Of a DNA stretch of 64,000 nt, positions 9,394-18,927 are shown piece by piece. The DNA lies in contig NZ_CP088287.1 in the NCBI RefSeq assembly GCF_011516645.4, positions 1-64,000 of the forward strand, written 5' to 3'. Below the pieces are notes generated by a model, which searched no databases, was not told the origin of the DNA, and worked only from the letters and a program-made list of their open reading frames with translations. Made by a program: the position numbers and the translations under genes. Source of the DNA: Bradyrhizobium septentrionale (GTDB taxonomy: Bacteria; Pseudomonadota; Alphaproteobacteria; Rhizobiales; Xanthobacteraceae). Position 1 is the stretch's first letter. Every line of letters starts with the position of its first letter.

Positions 9394-11040
9394 ATGACAT
9401 ACGCGACTGGATCAAGCGAGATGGACCGCCTATTGGATGGCGTGTCATCGGCTCAGGCGGATCCGGACGAGGTGTTTCCGCGTCTCCGAAGCTGCTATGC
9501 GCTTCTGTCCGATAAGGAAAAGAATGTCGAAGTCGCGCACGAGGCAGTCTACGCCGCCTTGCGCAGTGCGGTATGGGCGTTCATTTCGAGCGGAGATAGC
9601 GGCCCCCATCTCAACCGATGGATGGACCTCGTGCTGCGCGTCCGTCAGTTCATGCGCGTCCATCGATCCGGGATATCCGAAAGACTGACGACGCTTTCGG
9701 ACATGCTTGAACAATCCGCGAATGCCGCGGACCAAGCCGGACGGCTGAAACTTGGCAAGAACCATCTGCTCGTCCTCGATCTGCTGCAGCAGCGACGGGG
9801 CGAGGCCGCACGCGCCGACCTCGCGAAGGAAACTGGCCTCAAGGACTCCAACCTTTCGCACGTCCTCTCCAAGCTCGCGGCCTTCGGACTCATCGACAGG
9901 ATCCCGGTCGGACGCGAAGCCACCATCCGGATCACGGACAAGGGACGGAAAGCTATCTCCGGCCGTCAAGAGCTGGAGAGGCAGGGTAGAGAGGATCCGC
10001 CGGCGTTCTGCGACTGGATCCCGTATCCGATGGCGCTCGCCGACATGCGCGGCTCCACGGTCAGATGCAACGAAGCCTTCGCCCGGCTGCTGCAAGCCTC
10101 GCAGGACGGACTCGAAAAGATGCCGGTGGAGATCCTGCGGCAAAGCCTGGCTGCCAGGATTCAGGACGAGGAATTCGGCGAGCTGACCGACTCCGACGGG
10201 TGCGCACGTCGCGTGATCGAGGCGTCGGAGGGAGACCGGACGTTCTGGCTCGCTGTCGACGTTGACATGTATCGGCGCAGGATCGACGAACTCGAGAAGA
10301 GAGAGAGCGTTCTCGCGCACGAATTGACCGAAGCGAGATCTCTCGTCGCGCCACATGCGGGCGTTTCCCGGGCACGCGACGACTTCGCCCGGTTCTACGC
10401 CGACGCTCCGCAGTACGACTTCGCCGGAATGGTGAAGCAACTGACGCCCGACGTCATGACCTCGGTCAGTTCAATCGCGGCGGCCTCCCGATTGCTCTTC
10501 GAAAGCAAGTCTCTCAAGGGAGACGAGCGAAGCTATTGCGCGGCGATCGTCAACAACTCCGACCATCTGAAGAACGTTCTGGGCGGTATGATCGCGGTCG
10601 CCGACGCCGATCCGTTCGCGCTGGTGGTCGTACCTTTCCGCCCTCATTCGATCGCCTCGGAGATCGTAAAGAACTTCGCGTACTCCTCAAAAGCGCATGG
10701 CTACACGATCGCGACCGTCCATTCCGACGCGGACCACGAAATGATGGCCGACCCGTACGCGTTCAAGGCGGCTCTGCAAACGACGATCGCCGGCGTGGTC
10801 AAGGTCCTACCCAGGGGGGCGAACGTCGGAATCAAAACGGTGACGCGCGAGCACGGTATCGAAGTCGACATCGTCGCCGATGTCGTCGGCACGTCCGGGC
10901 ATATCCTACCCTTGAACGCCTTGGCCCAGTGTCAGGCTTACGTCTCCAGCTTCGGAGGCACGTTCGATCAGGTCGAGTACCGCAAGGGCTCCATCTGCAC
11001 GAAATATCTGTGGCCGTCGGAGCGACGACGAATACGATAG
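9394..11040 (+). CDS. Winged-helix / PAS / degenerate histidine-kinase-like protein
   Basis: A 548-residue protein; ATG at 9394 follows AAGGTGAG at good spacing. In order I see a helical N-terminus (1-115), a MarR/ArsR-type winged helix (about 120-195, ADLAKETGLKDSNLSHVLSKL), a PAS-like segment (about 205-290, PYPMALADMRGSTVRCNEAF), a short coiled coil, then a region patterned like histidine-kinase dimerisation and ATP-binding domains (about 345-540). The H-box position reads LTPDVMTSVSSI, with no His, and no clear N or G boxes are seen. It is probably a sensor and DNA-binding regulator without kinase activity. The nitrilase-like gene upstream may be its partner. Confidence 0.6.
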   Translation: MTYATGSSEMDRLLDGVSSAQADPDEVFPRLRSCYALLSDKEKNVEVAHEAVYAALRSAVWAFISSGDSGPHLNRWMDLVLRVRQFMRVHRSGISERLTTLSDMLEQSANAADQAGRLKLGKNHLLVLDLLQQRRGEAARADLAKETGLKDSNLSHVLSKLAAFGLIDRIPVGREATIRITDKGRKAISGRQELERQGREDPPAFCDWIPYPMALADMRGSTVRCNEAFARLLQASQDGLEKMPVEILRQSLAARIQDEEFGELTDSDGCARRVIEASEGDRTFWLAVDVDMYRRRIDELEKRESVLAHELTEARSLVAPHAGVSRARDDFARFYADAPQYDFAGMVKQLTPDVMTSVSSIAAASRLLFESKSLKGDERSYCAAIVNNSDHLKNVLGGMIAVADADPFALVVVPFRPHSIASEIVKNFAYSSKAHGYTIATVHSDADHEMMADPYAFKAALQTTIAGVVKVLPRGANVGIKTVTREHGIEVDIVADVVGTSGHILPLNALAQCQAYVSSFGGTFDQVEYRKGSICTKYLWPSERRRIR

Positions 11041-11256
11041 ACGAGCGACCTCGCCGCCTCGATGCCCCCTCGCGTCACGTACTGACGGAACAGGGCCAAG
11101 CGTCGGCGAGCTTTAGATCCGACGGCCGGTCGAGCGAAGGTTCTCCATCAGCTGCTTGAACGCCGCAGATCGGGCTCGGTATTGCTCGTCGGTTTCGCGC
11201 CTCTCCCGAGCGGTCATGCTCGTTTTGCCGACGCGGTCGATTGCGATCTCAGTCCT
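11041..11256. other. Convergent intergenic gap
   Basis: This separates the kinase-like gene and the HNH gene, which point at each other. No gene is supported. A shared terminator is expected but no clean stem followed by T-run was found. Confidence 0.4.
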
Positions 11257-12138
11257 TCAGGCCGCCACGATCGTCGGACGCAGCACGTTCAAGAGTTCGC
11301 CCGGTTTCACCAAGGCGCTGGCCGGCAAGCCGACAAACTCGGGCTTGTTAAACAATTCGATGATCCTGACGTCGCTGGAAGCGAACACGGTGAACCAGAG
11401 GCCGCGGTGGAACTGGACGACGGCCGCGACGACCGTTCGCGCGTCGCAATTGTAGCGATAGGCGAACTGGTCTGCCACGTTCTTCCGGCCCTGCCGTAGG
11501 GTTTCGTGCACCGGCACGATGCGCAGGCGAGCATCAAGGTGCTCCTGCGTCATGCCGCCATTGAACGCGAACTGACACCAGACCCGGCCGTGAAGCGGAA
11601 GGGCGCTTCCGACATGCTCACGATAGAGCGCCATCGCCAATTTCGCGCCATAGACTGAAAGATTTGCGTTCATTCGGGGGCCGTCGGCATGAACTCTGAC
11701 GACCCGTTTAAGAAGCCCGAAATCGGTTGTCCGAAGCCACTCCGAGCGCGCCTTGTCCGGCCGGCTCATCTCGTCCCTGACGCCAGGCGCGTGAGCATCG
11801 ACCGCGGAGACGAGCTTGCGCATCTCCTCGGCTTGCCAGCTGCCTACGTCATTGTCGGGGTGTATGCGTGCCATCAGCGCGGCCACCGCATCCGCCCCGC
11901 GGGTGCCGTTGTTGCATGCGCTACATGCGGCGTACTCCATGCCGCTGGGGCGCTCCTTGCCCCGCAGCATGCCACGGGACGGCATGTGTTCGAGCGTCTG
12001 AGGTGGGCCATCGCAATAGATGCAGCGGGGTTCTGCCGCCAAGATCGCCTGGCGCGAACGACTCCTGATTCTGGCTTCGCTCATGGTCGTTTCGAGGTTC
12101 GTCGGGCCACTCGGCAAATCGATGCGAATCTCTACCAT
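11257..12138 (-). CDS. HNH-endonuclease-like zinc protein
   Basis: About 293 residues from the ATG at 12138. An internal ATG at 12084, giving MSEARIRSRSR, is an equally possible start. Near the N-terminus is CIYCDGPPQTLEHMPSRGML followed by CSACNNG. Two CxxC knuckles around an EHMPS core resemble the HNH nuclease fold, where a His and an Asn sit between zinc cysteines. The remaining about 200 residues show no recognised domain. Such proteins are common in restriction and defence neighbourhoods. No ribosome site decides the start. Nuclease activity is inferred, and the protein could be a structural zinc finger. Confidence 0.55.
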   Translation of the reverse strand: MVEIRIDLPSGPTNLETTMSEARIRSRSRQAILAAEPRCIYCDGPPQTLEHMPSRGMLRGKERPSGMEYAACSACNNGTRGADAVAALMARIHPDNDVGSWQAEEMRKLVSAVDAHAPGVRDEMSRPDKARSEWLRTTDFGLLKRVVRVHADGPRMNANLSVYGAKLAMALYREHVGSALPLHGRVWCQFAFNGGMTQEHLDARLRIVPVHETLRQGRKNVADQFAYRYNCDARTVVAAVVQFHRGLWFTVFASSDVRIIELFNKPEFVGLPASALVKPGELLNVLRPTIVAA

Positions 12139-12219
12139 ATCGGACAATTCGGTGCTTTCGGTGGTGCCCAGCCGAAGTCTGACGCAGTTGACCACGGCCG
12201 CTGACAAGGGCGGTCTTCT

Positions 12220-12470
12220 CGCCAGGACGAGGGCAAGGGAAGGCGAGGTTACCGCCGAAATCTACGCGTTTCTCATGATGGAGCCGAACGCCGAGGTGAA
12301 GCGAGTGCATCCGAAGGGCGATGCCGGTGATCCTGACGACAGCCGAAGAGTACGACGTCTGGTTGCGCGCGCCGTGGAACGAGGCCAAGGTGCTGCAGCG
12401 GCCGTTGCCGGACGGCGCGCTGCGGATCGTCGCCAGCGGCGAAAAGGAAGACCCGGGCCCGGCGACGTAG
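12220..12470 (+). pseudogene. SRAP C-terminal fragment with frameshift
   Basis: The frame reads EGEVTAEIYAFLMMEPNAEV...HPK, matching the SRAP block EGETVNDLYAFLTTEPNAEV...HPKAMP at 7530-7610. One extra G after the HPK codons (near 12318) shifts the frame. The rest, [19 protein letters not shown] to a stop at 12468, is readable in the next frame. Only the last third of the gene remains, with no catalytic Cys. It lies between the HNH gene and the Gabija-like cassette. Confidence 0.8.
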
Positions 12471-12532
12471 CCGGGGGAGACGCGCTGCGGATAAGTGCCG
12501 AAAAACCTTCACGAGCAGACAGGGAGACGAAC

Positions 12533-13126
12533 TTGTTCCAACTCATCGAATTGTCCCAGGAGGCCTCGGGCTATGTGCACCTGTCGACCGCCACGGCCTG
12601 GCAAGCCTGGATCCGTAAATGTTTGCCCGACGGCCTTGATGAGGACGTGCGGTTGCGTCTGATCTCGAATCTCAAGCACGTCTTGGTCGCGCTGGAGATG
12701 AAAGCCGCACTGATCGTTCCGCACGCTAAGAGAGGCAGGCTTCTGTTTGAATCCTACTTCCCCATGCTCGACTTCGAATTCTGCGTCGGCACGTTCTCGG
12801 TATGCGAGGGTCTCGGCTCCGCGCTCTGGCTGAGGGAAAACGGATTGGACGGGTCTAAGGCCGAACGCATCGGCATCGAGCAGTGGAAGGCGTCCCTGGA
12901 AAAAAGGTTTGACCCCGAGAAGAAGCTCGGCCTCGCCGCGGACGTCGACAGCGTCAAGGGCGTCAGGGACAAGCTTCACCAGGACAAGCTAGGCGCCCGC
13001 GAGAACATCGACTGGCACGCGTTCTCATACGACAGGGCGTTCACGCCGGCGGCGCGCGCGATGCGGTCTCTGCTGCGCACGAGCGCCGACGAGGTGCCGA
13101 AGGAGACGAACCTGACCGCCGAGTAA
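12533..13126 (+). CDS. Helical protein of unknown function, first gene of OLD/UvrD cassette
   Basis: A 197-residue, mostly helical protein. The TTG at 12533 is chosen because GGAG lies six bases upstream and similarity to the SRAP relic ends before it; the frame itself is open further back. A late RDKLHQDK segment recalls HEPN R...H motifs, but the spacing is one residue short of the usual Rx4H, so I do not assign HEPN. The stop is 3 bp from the ATG of the OLD nuclease gene, so the three genes form one transcript. Textbook Gabija has only two genes; this could be an accessory or immunity component. Confidence 0.55.
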   Translation: MFQLIELSQEASGYVHLSTATAWQAWIRKCLPDGLDEDVRLRLISNLKHVLVALEMKAALIVPHAKRGRLLFESYFPMLDFEFCVGTFSVCEGLGSALWLRENGLDGSKAERIGIEQWKASLEKRFDPEKKLGLAADVDSVKGVRDKLHQDKLGARENIDWHAFSYDRAFTPAARAMRSLLRTSADEVPKETNLTAE

Positions 13127-13129
13127 ATC

Positions 13130-14911
13130 ATGCGTCTCGCCAAACTCAGCATCCGGAATTTCAGAAACTTCCGCGCGATCGACGTCCCGCTTTCCGGGAA
13201 CGTCGTGGTTCTGGGAGAAAATCGCGTCGGGAAGAGCAACCTGCTGTTCGCGATCCGACTCATTCTGGATCCGACCTTGCCGGACGCGGCCCGTCAACTC
13301 AGGCTGTCCGATTTCTGGGACGGCGGTCCTCCGAACTACGACGATCCGATCGAGGTACACCTCGAGCTCGCCGACTTCATGGGAGATCCGGCGCTCGTCG
13401 CCCTTTTGACCGACTTCAGAACGCCTCTCGATCCGACGACTGTCCGGCTGAGCTACGTCTTCCGCAAGAAGGCCGGAGTGACTGGCGTCCCGCAGACCAG
13501 CGCCGACTTCGACTTCGTCGTGTTCGGAGGTGGAGACGAGACCCGCGCCGTGCCCGGCCGAGTACGCCGGAGGGTCGCGATCGACGTTCTGGACGCCTTG
13601 CGCGACGCCGAGACCCAGCTGGCGAGCTGGCGCAATTCGCCTCTCCGTCATCTACTGGAGGAGGCCGTCTTCGCCATTCCGTCGGCCGATCTGGGCGGGG
13701 TGGCTGCGGAGCTCGACAAGGCCACGAAGGCGTTGGAGAGCTTTCCGACGATCAAGGCGCTCGAAGACGAATTGAGGGCGGGTATCCTTCACTTGTCCGG
13801 AAAGGCGCACGACATCGATGCCAGGCTTAGGTTTGCTCCCTCCGATCCGCTGCGGCTCTTCCGGGCGATCGCGATGTTCATCGATGGAGGAAGACGGGGG
13901 ATAGCCGAGGCCGGCTTGGGGTCAGCCAACGTGGCGTTGCTCGCGTTGAAACTCGCGGAGTTCGCTTGGCGCCGCAAGAAGAACGACCGGAATTTTTCGC
14001 TTCTGTGCATCGAGGAGCCCGAGGCGCACCTGCATCCGCAACTTCAGCGATCGGTGTTCAAGAAATTATTCGGCGGCGTCGATCCCACGCAGGCGCTGAT
14101 CGTGACGAGCCATTCGCCGACGCTGGCGGCGGTGACTCCCTTACGGTCGATCATACAGCTGAGGGGTCGAAACGGCGCAACGGAAGCGTTTTCGCTGGCG
14201 GCACTCCCGGTCGGCGCGGACCAACTCGATGATCTCGAGAGCTATCTGAACGCGACCCGCGCGGAGCTACTTTTCGCCCGGGGCGTGCTCTTCGTCGAAG
14301 GCGACGCGGAGGAAGCCCTGGTTCCAGTGTTCGCGCAGTCGATGGGCCGGCCGCTGGACGAACTCGGGATCACAGTCTGCAACGTAGCGGGCGTCAACTT
14401 CAGCCCTTACGTCAAGCTCGCTGAGTCCTTAAGCCTGCCTTATGCCGTGATCACCGATTGGGATCCGCTGGACGGATCGAAACCACCGTTGGGCCGAAAA
14501 CGGACGATCGCTCTTTGGCAAGACATGCTCGAGGTGCGTCGGCAACCCGAGCTGACACCGGTTCAACTTGCGGAGTTCGAGACCAAAACCTTTGCTGAGT
14601 TCGCGCCGGCAGCGGCCAATTCGGGCGTCTTCCTGAACGATCGGACTTTCGAGGTGTCGATCGCCAGCACGCCAGCGCTTCTGCATCCGCTCCTCGACAT
14701 TCTCGACCAACAGGGATTCGGTTCGACGCGAACAAACCGGATTGCCGCTTGGCGCGCCGGCACGTCAGCGGTGGATCCGACGCAGCTGCTCGCCATGATC
14801 GCCGATATCGGCAAGGGTCGATTGGGCTCGAGATTGAGCAGGAAGATGATCGGTCTTCCTCCGCCGCAGTACATCGCCGACGCGATCACGAACGTGGCCA
14901 ACCGTGTCTGA
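13130..14911 (+). CDS. OLD-family ATPase-TOPRIM nuclease (GajA-like)
   Basis: A 593-residue protein. Residues 1-20 fit the SMC/RecF-type start (LSIRNFRNFRAIDV), with Walker A GENRVGKSN at 29-37, Walker B LLCIEEPEAHLHPQ near 290 and a TSHSPTLA switch near 325. The C-terminal TOPRIM has FVEGDAEEALVP near 390 and VITDWDPLD near 440, giving the acidic metal-binding residues. An OLD nuclease followed by a UvrD helicase defines class 2 OLD pairs, including Gabija GajA, which nicks phage DNA when nucleotide is depleted. The gene is intact. Its 3' end overlaps the helicase start by 8 bp. Confidence 0.8.
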   Translation: MRLAKLSIRNFRNFRAIDVPLSGNVVVLGENRVGKSNLLFAIRLILDPTLPDAARQLRLSDFWDGGPPNYDDPIEVHLELADFMGDPALVALLTDFRTPLDPTTVRLSYVFRKKAGVTGVPQTSADFDFVVFGGGDETRAVPGRVRRRVAIDVLDALRDAETQLASWRNSPLRHLLEEAVFAIPSADLGGVAAELDKATKALESFPTIKALEDELRAGILHLSGKAHDIDARLRFAPSDPLRLFRAIAMFIDGGRRGIAEAGLGSANVALLALKLAEFAWRRKKNDRNFSLLCIEEPEAHLHPQLQRSVFKKLFGGVDPTQALIVTSHSPTLAAVTPLRSIIQLRGRNGATEAFSLAALPVGADQLDDLESYLNATRAELLFARGVLFVEGDAEEALVPVFAQSMGRPLDELGITVCNVAGVNFSPYVKLAESLSLPYAVITDWDPLDGSKPPLGRKRTIALWQDMLEVRRQPELTPVQLAEFETKTFAEFAPAAANSGVFLNDRTFEVSIASTPALLHPLLDILDQQGFGSTRTNRIAAWRAGTSAVDPTQLLAMIADIGKGRLGSRLSRKMIGLPPPQYIADAITNVANRV

Positions 14912-15587
14912 TCCCCGCCGTCTTGTCGGAGCGCTCAAGGAACTCGAGGGCAACCCCGAGCAGCTCGCCGCCGCGCGCGAAACCGGGCACTGCGTGGTCT
15001 TGGCCGGCCCGGGCAGCGGCAAGACCAAGACCCTCACGACCGCCATGGCTCGGGCCCTGGTGGAGCACGTAGTCGATCCCCGCGGCGTGGCCTGCATCAC
15101 CTACAGCAACGAGTGCGTCGCCGAGCTTGAGGCCCGTCTGTCGACGCTCGGAATTGGCCCGGGCAACCGCGCTTTCATCGGTACGGTCCACGGGTTCGCG
15201 TTGAGCCAGGTCATCTCGCCCTATGCGCGCTGCGTTCCGGTCGGCCTACCCGCGGACTTCAAAGTCGCGACGCGGGCGCAATCACGCGCCGCTGTGGAAG
15301 CAGCCCATGCCGCCGTGATCGGTGGCGCCGAAGATCCGCATCGGCGCTGGCAGTTCGCCGTCGAGAAGCGGCGACGCGACGTCGATCGCAGCCGGCCGGA
15401 ATGGAGGGGGCAGAATCCCGAACTGGCGAACTTCATCGAGGCCTACGAAGCGGAACTGCGAAATCGAGGGCTCATCGACTACGACGATATGCCGCTCCTC
15501 GCCTACCGCATGATCAAGGAATACGGGTGGATAGGGGATGCCATCAGAGCGCGCTTCCCGGTATTGTTCGTCGACGAATATCAGGAT

Positions 15588-15591
15588 CTAG
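15588..15591. repeat. 4-bp target duplication CTAG, left copy
   Basis: CTAG at 15588-15591 is repeated at 17224-17227, directly outside the two ends of the IS1380 element. It marks the insertion point in the helicase gene. Confidence 0.88.
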
Positions 15592-17223
15592 CCCGTCTTA
15601 TTCGTCAGAGTGCGCCTGAGAGGCTGGCGAGCGTGGTGTAAAGCGCTGATGCGGCGTAGGATTCGGTTGCAAAGCCAACCCCATCACCTCAACCGCGAAC
15701 GCCAGGCCCGCCATGACCGATGATACGATTCTGCCCTTCTCGTTTCCAGCCGTTCACGCCAAGAAAGTCACAGCTGCCTTCGATGGCGGTCGGCTGACCT
15801 CGAACGGGGGCGTGATGCTTCTGGCGATGGCCGAGCGGCGTCTCGGCTTGGCCGACAATTTGGCCCGGGTGTTCCCGGATCGGCGCGATCCGACGCGGGT
15901 CGTGCACAGCCTTGTCGATATGTTCCGCGCGCGCATGTTCGCGATCTGCTGCGGCTACGAGGACGCCGACGACCTCGATCATCTGCGGTCCGATCCCGCA
16001 TTCAAGCTGGCCTGCGGACGGCTGCCGGACACGGGTCGCGATCTGTGTTCCCAACCGACGCTGTCGCGGCTGGAGAATGCTCCGCGCCTGCGCGACGTGA
16101 TCCGACTGACCTACACTTTGGTCGACGCATGGATGGATAGCTACCCGCGCGAGCCGGCATCCGTCACGCTCGACATCGATGATACCTGCGATGTCGTCCA
16201 CGGCCATCAGCAGCTCTCGCTGTTCAACGCTCATTATGACGAACGCTGCTTCCTGCCGATCCACGTCTACGACACGGAGAAGAGCCGGCCCGTGGCGGTC
16301 GTGCTGCGGCCCGGCAAGACGCCGGGCGGCGTCGAGGTGCGTGCCCACCTGCGCCGCCTGATCCGGCATATCCGGACGCGGTGGCACAACACGCGAATTA
16401 CGTTCCGTGGCGACGGGCACTATGCCCGGCCGGAGGCAATGGCGTGGTGCGAGACCAACGGCATCGACTACATCTTCGGTCTGTCCGGCACCAAGCCGCT
16501 CGCCAGAAAACTCGACGAGGCCGCCGACGACATCCGCACGCGACGCGCCATCGAGAACCTGCCGGTTCTGCGTGGCTATACCGAGACGCGCCACAAGGCA
16601 AAGTCCTGGGATCGCGAACGGCGTACCGTCGCCCGTATTGAGGCGACGATGCTCGGCCTCGACATCCGTTTCGTCGTCACCAGCCTCGATGTCGGCTCGG
16701 CCGAGTGGATCTACGACAGCCTGTATTGCGCGCGCGGCCAAGCCGAGAATCTGATCAAGCTGCATAAGACACAGCTCGCCTCCGATCGCACCAGCTGCCG
16801 TTCGGCGCTCGCCAATCAAGTCCGCCTCGTTCTCCACACCGCCGCTTATTGGCTGATGCTGACCGTGCGCGACGCGATTCCCAAAGCCCGGGAATTGGCC
16901 ACAGCCGAGTTCGCGACGCTGCGTCTTCGTCTCTTGAAACTCGCTGCCCGTGTGGTCGAGACCACGAGCCGCATTCGCCTTGCGTTTGCCGCGGCATGTC
17001 CCGAAGCCGACCTGATCCGCGGCTTGCCAGGCGCGCTGCTGCCTCTCGGTCCTTGACCGGCGGGGCGTCCGCCCCCCGTTCGCCCAACCTACACCTCAAG
17101 CGCGTTGCAAAGTACGGGTCGGTCAGGCGGTGAAAAGCCGAAGGCAATCCCGCGCGCCTCGTCAGAGCAGATGTGCGGCCACATCAATCGGACTAAAAAA
17201 AGCACTCTCACGAATAGGACGGG
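15592..17223 (+). mobile_element. IS1380-family insertion sequence
   Basis: A 1632-bp element with terminal inverted repeats CCCGTCTTATTCGT at the left and CACGAATAGGACGGG at the right (inverse CCCGTCCTATTCGTG). It is flanked by the 4-bp duplication CTAG. It carries one transposase gene. A 5' portion of a second copy lies at 58733. Confidence 0.9.
15713..17056 (+). CDS. IS1380-family DDE transposase
   Basis: A 447-residue transposase of the IS1380 type (DDE group 1). Candidate catalytic acids are the Asp cluster in VTLDIDDTCDVVHG (about 160), the Asp in RGDGHYARPEA (about 240) and the Glu in ARGQAENLIKLHK (about 347). The ATG at 15713 lies about 120 bp inside the left end. The gene appears complete, so the element may still move. 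Confidence 0.9.
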   Translation: MTDDTILPFSFPAVHAKKVTAAFDGGRLTSNGGVMLLAMAERRLGLADNLARVFPDRRDPTRVVHSLVDMFRARMFAICCGYEDADDLDHLRSDPAFKLACGRLPDTGRDLCSQPTLSRLENAPRLRDVIRLTYTLVDAWMDSYPREPASVTLDIDDTCDVVHGHQQLSLFNAHYDERCFLPIHVYDTEKSRPVAVVLRPGKTPGGVEVRAHLRRLIRHIRTRWHNTRITFRGDGHYARPEAMAWCETNGIDYIFGLSGTKPLARKLDEAADDIRTRRAIENLPVLRGYTETRHKAKSWDRERRTVARIEATMLGLDIRFVVTSLDVGSAEWIYDSLYCARGQAENLIKLHKTQLASDRTSCRSALANQVRLVLHTAAYWLMLTVRDAIPKARELATAEFATLRLRLLKLAARVVETTSRIRLAFAAACPEADLIRGLPGALLPLGP

Positions 17224-18312
17224 CTAGGTCACGCGCTGCATGAGCTCGTCCTGCTGCTCTGCTTCGGCGGAGGTATCCGATTGTTCGCGGTCGGCGACGC
17301 AGACCAATCGATCTATGGATTCAACGGCGCCAACCCGGAGCTTTTGGCGAGCCTTACGGAGCGCGCGGATGTCCGAACGATCCGACTGCGCTTCAACTAC
17401 CGGTCCGGCAAGAAAATCATCAGGGCCTCGCTTGGTGCACTCGGCGAGGAGCGCGACTATCGGGAAATCGACGGGGCGCCCGACGGGGAGTTGGCGTTCT
17501 ACGCCGTCCCGCTCGGTCTGGATCAGCAGGCGCAGACCATCGCCACGACCATCATTCCGAATATTCTCGCGAAGGGCATCCCGCCGGGCGAGATCGCCGT
17601 CCTGTATCGGGCGGGTTGGCATGGTGACAAGGTCGCTGAGGCCCTGAGAGAGGCGGACATTCCCTTCGTCCGAGCAGATCCTAAGGGACTGGTTCGACGA
17701 GGATCGCGGCTTGCTTGCTTCATAGAGGACTGCGCGCGCTGGGCGACTGGCGGATGGCGGGATGCCGATCCTTCCTACAGCCGCTTGCTCGCACGCGCCT
17801 CCGCGCTCGTCTACGGACGCACTGCGAGCGAGCACGAAGTGCAGGAGCTATCGGACCGTCTCATCGTTTTCTTGAATTCGTCCATCGGTAACAGAGAAAC
17901 CACGCACGTCTGGCTTCAACGATGCGAACATGAGTTGATCGAACCGTGGCAAGCGATCACGCGCAACTCGGAACAGGATTGGGATGTCTGCTCCGAGATG
18001 GTCTCGAACACCGATCCAGCGAACGATTTGGACATGCCGCTCAACCACTTCGCCGGACGCGTCGAAGGCGCTGGACGCGCCACCTTGACTACGTTGCACA
18101 GCGCGAAGGGACGGGAATTCGACGCCGTTATCATGTACGGCGTCAACTCCGCTGATCTCCCGAACAACAGAGACAAACAGACGCCACATGGTCTTCGCGA
18201 GGCGCGTCGACGCTTCTATGTCGGCGTCACACGTCCTAGGAAATCGCTGAGCCTGGTGTTCCAGGAGCATCACCATTCGCCCTGGGTCTACGAACTCGCG
18301 CAGCGAAGCTAG

Positions 18313-18597
18313 GGCTAAGGCGCAAGCTTGCCTGTACGATGCGGAAAGGGAGCGTTTCTGTATCTCCGGTCCATCAGTGCCGCCCGGGGGCGGCCTCGGC
18401 TTTGGGCGGGCTTGGTGTCGTTCGCTTTTTCAGCGGCGCTGACTTGGTTGGGGCGACATGGTTGGAGCTTGCCAACTTTTCCTTGATACCCCTGAACAAA
18501 CCATCTTTTTCGGCGTAGAGCGCTCCGCGCTGTCGGCGGAGGGACTCGGATGAGATCCACACATAGCGTCCGGCCTGCGGCGGGGACGGCAAGAGCT
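18313..18597. other. Gap after the helicase, possible minus-strand relic
   Basis: No full gene. On the minus strand a frame ending at 18374 reads YVWISSESLRRQRGALY and a Lys/Pro-rich tail, which could be the C-terminus of a lost gene, but I do not recognise it. Confidence 0.35.
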
Positions 18598-18885
18598 GAC
18601 GACGACGGGATGCGCTTCTTCGTGCATGCAGGCGTTCACCCCGACCGACCGCTCGATCAACAGAACGAGCATGACCTCCTCTGGATTCGGAAGCCGTTTC
18701 TGACAAGCACCGAGGACTTCGGCCGTCTCGTTGTCCACGGGCACACACCGACCGAGAACGGCGTCCCGGACCAGCGCCCAAACCGTCTGAATATTGATAC
18801 AGGTGCGGTCTACGGGCGAGGGCTTACTGCGGCCGTCTTCATTGATGAAACCATCCGACCAGTGAAATTTCTCACCGCCCAATAG
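18598..18885 (+). pseudogene. Ser/Thr protein phosphatase (metallophosphoesterase), C-terminal fragment
   Basis: The frame reads FFVHAGVHPDRPLD, LLWIRKPFL, LVVHGHTP and LNIDTGAVYGRGLTA. These are the last blocks of bacterial PPP-type metallophosphatases, including the second and third metal-binding His. The N-terminal GDxHG, GDxVDRG and GNHE blocks are missing and no convincing start precedes the fragment, so it is a 5'-truncated relic between the Gabija-like cassette and sbcC. Confidence 0.8.
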
Positions 18886-18927
18886 AACACGGCGGACTTT
18901 CGTACAGATGAGACATTTCGCGCTGCG

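Larger units (their letters stand above)
14904..18312 (+). pseudogene. UvrD-like helicase (GajB-like), split by an IS1380 element
   Basis: Translation begins at GTG 14904, overlapping the OLD gene. The first part (14904-15591) has Walker A AGPGSGKTKT, motif Ia CITYSNECVAELEA, motif GTVHGF and motif II LFVDEYQDL, where it is cut. The second part (from 17228) continues with VGDADQSIYGF (III), FNYRSGKK (IV), TLHSAKGREFDAVI (V) and FYVGVTRPRKSL (VI). Removing the IS plus one copy of its CTAG duplication leaves 1773 nt, one open frame of 590 residues reading DEYQDLGHAL. Every helicase motif survives, so the disruption looks recent. As it stands the cassette lacks a full helicase. Confidence 0.9.

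Noticed and set aside
12960..12990. HEPN active site in the gene before the OLD nuclease
   Set aside because: The RDKLHQ spacing is Rx3H rather than Rx4-6H, so the call is not supported.
12020..13126. Single 368-codon plus-strand gene
   Set aside because: Its first part is antisense of the HNH gene and an out-of-frame SRAP relic; the real gene starts at TTG 12533.
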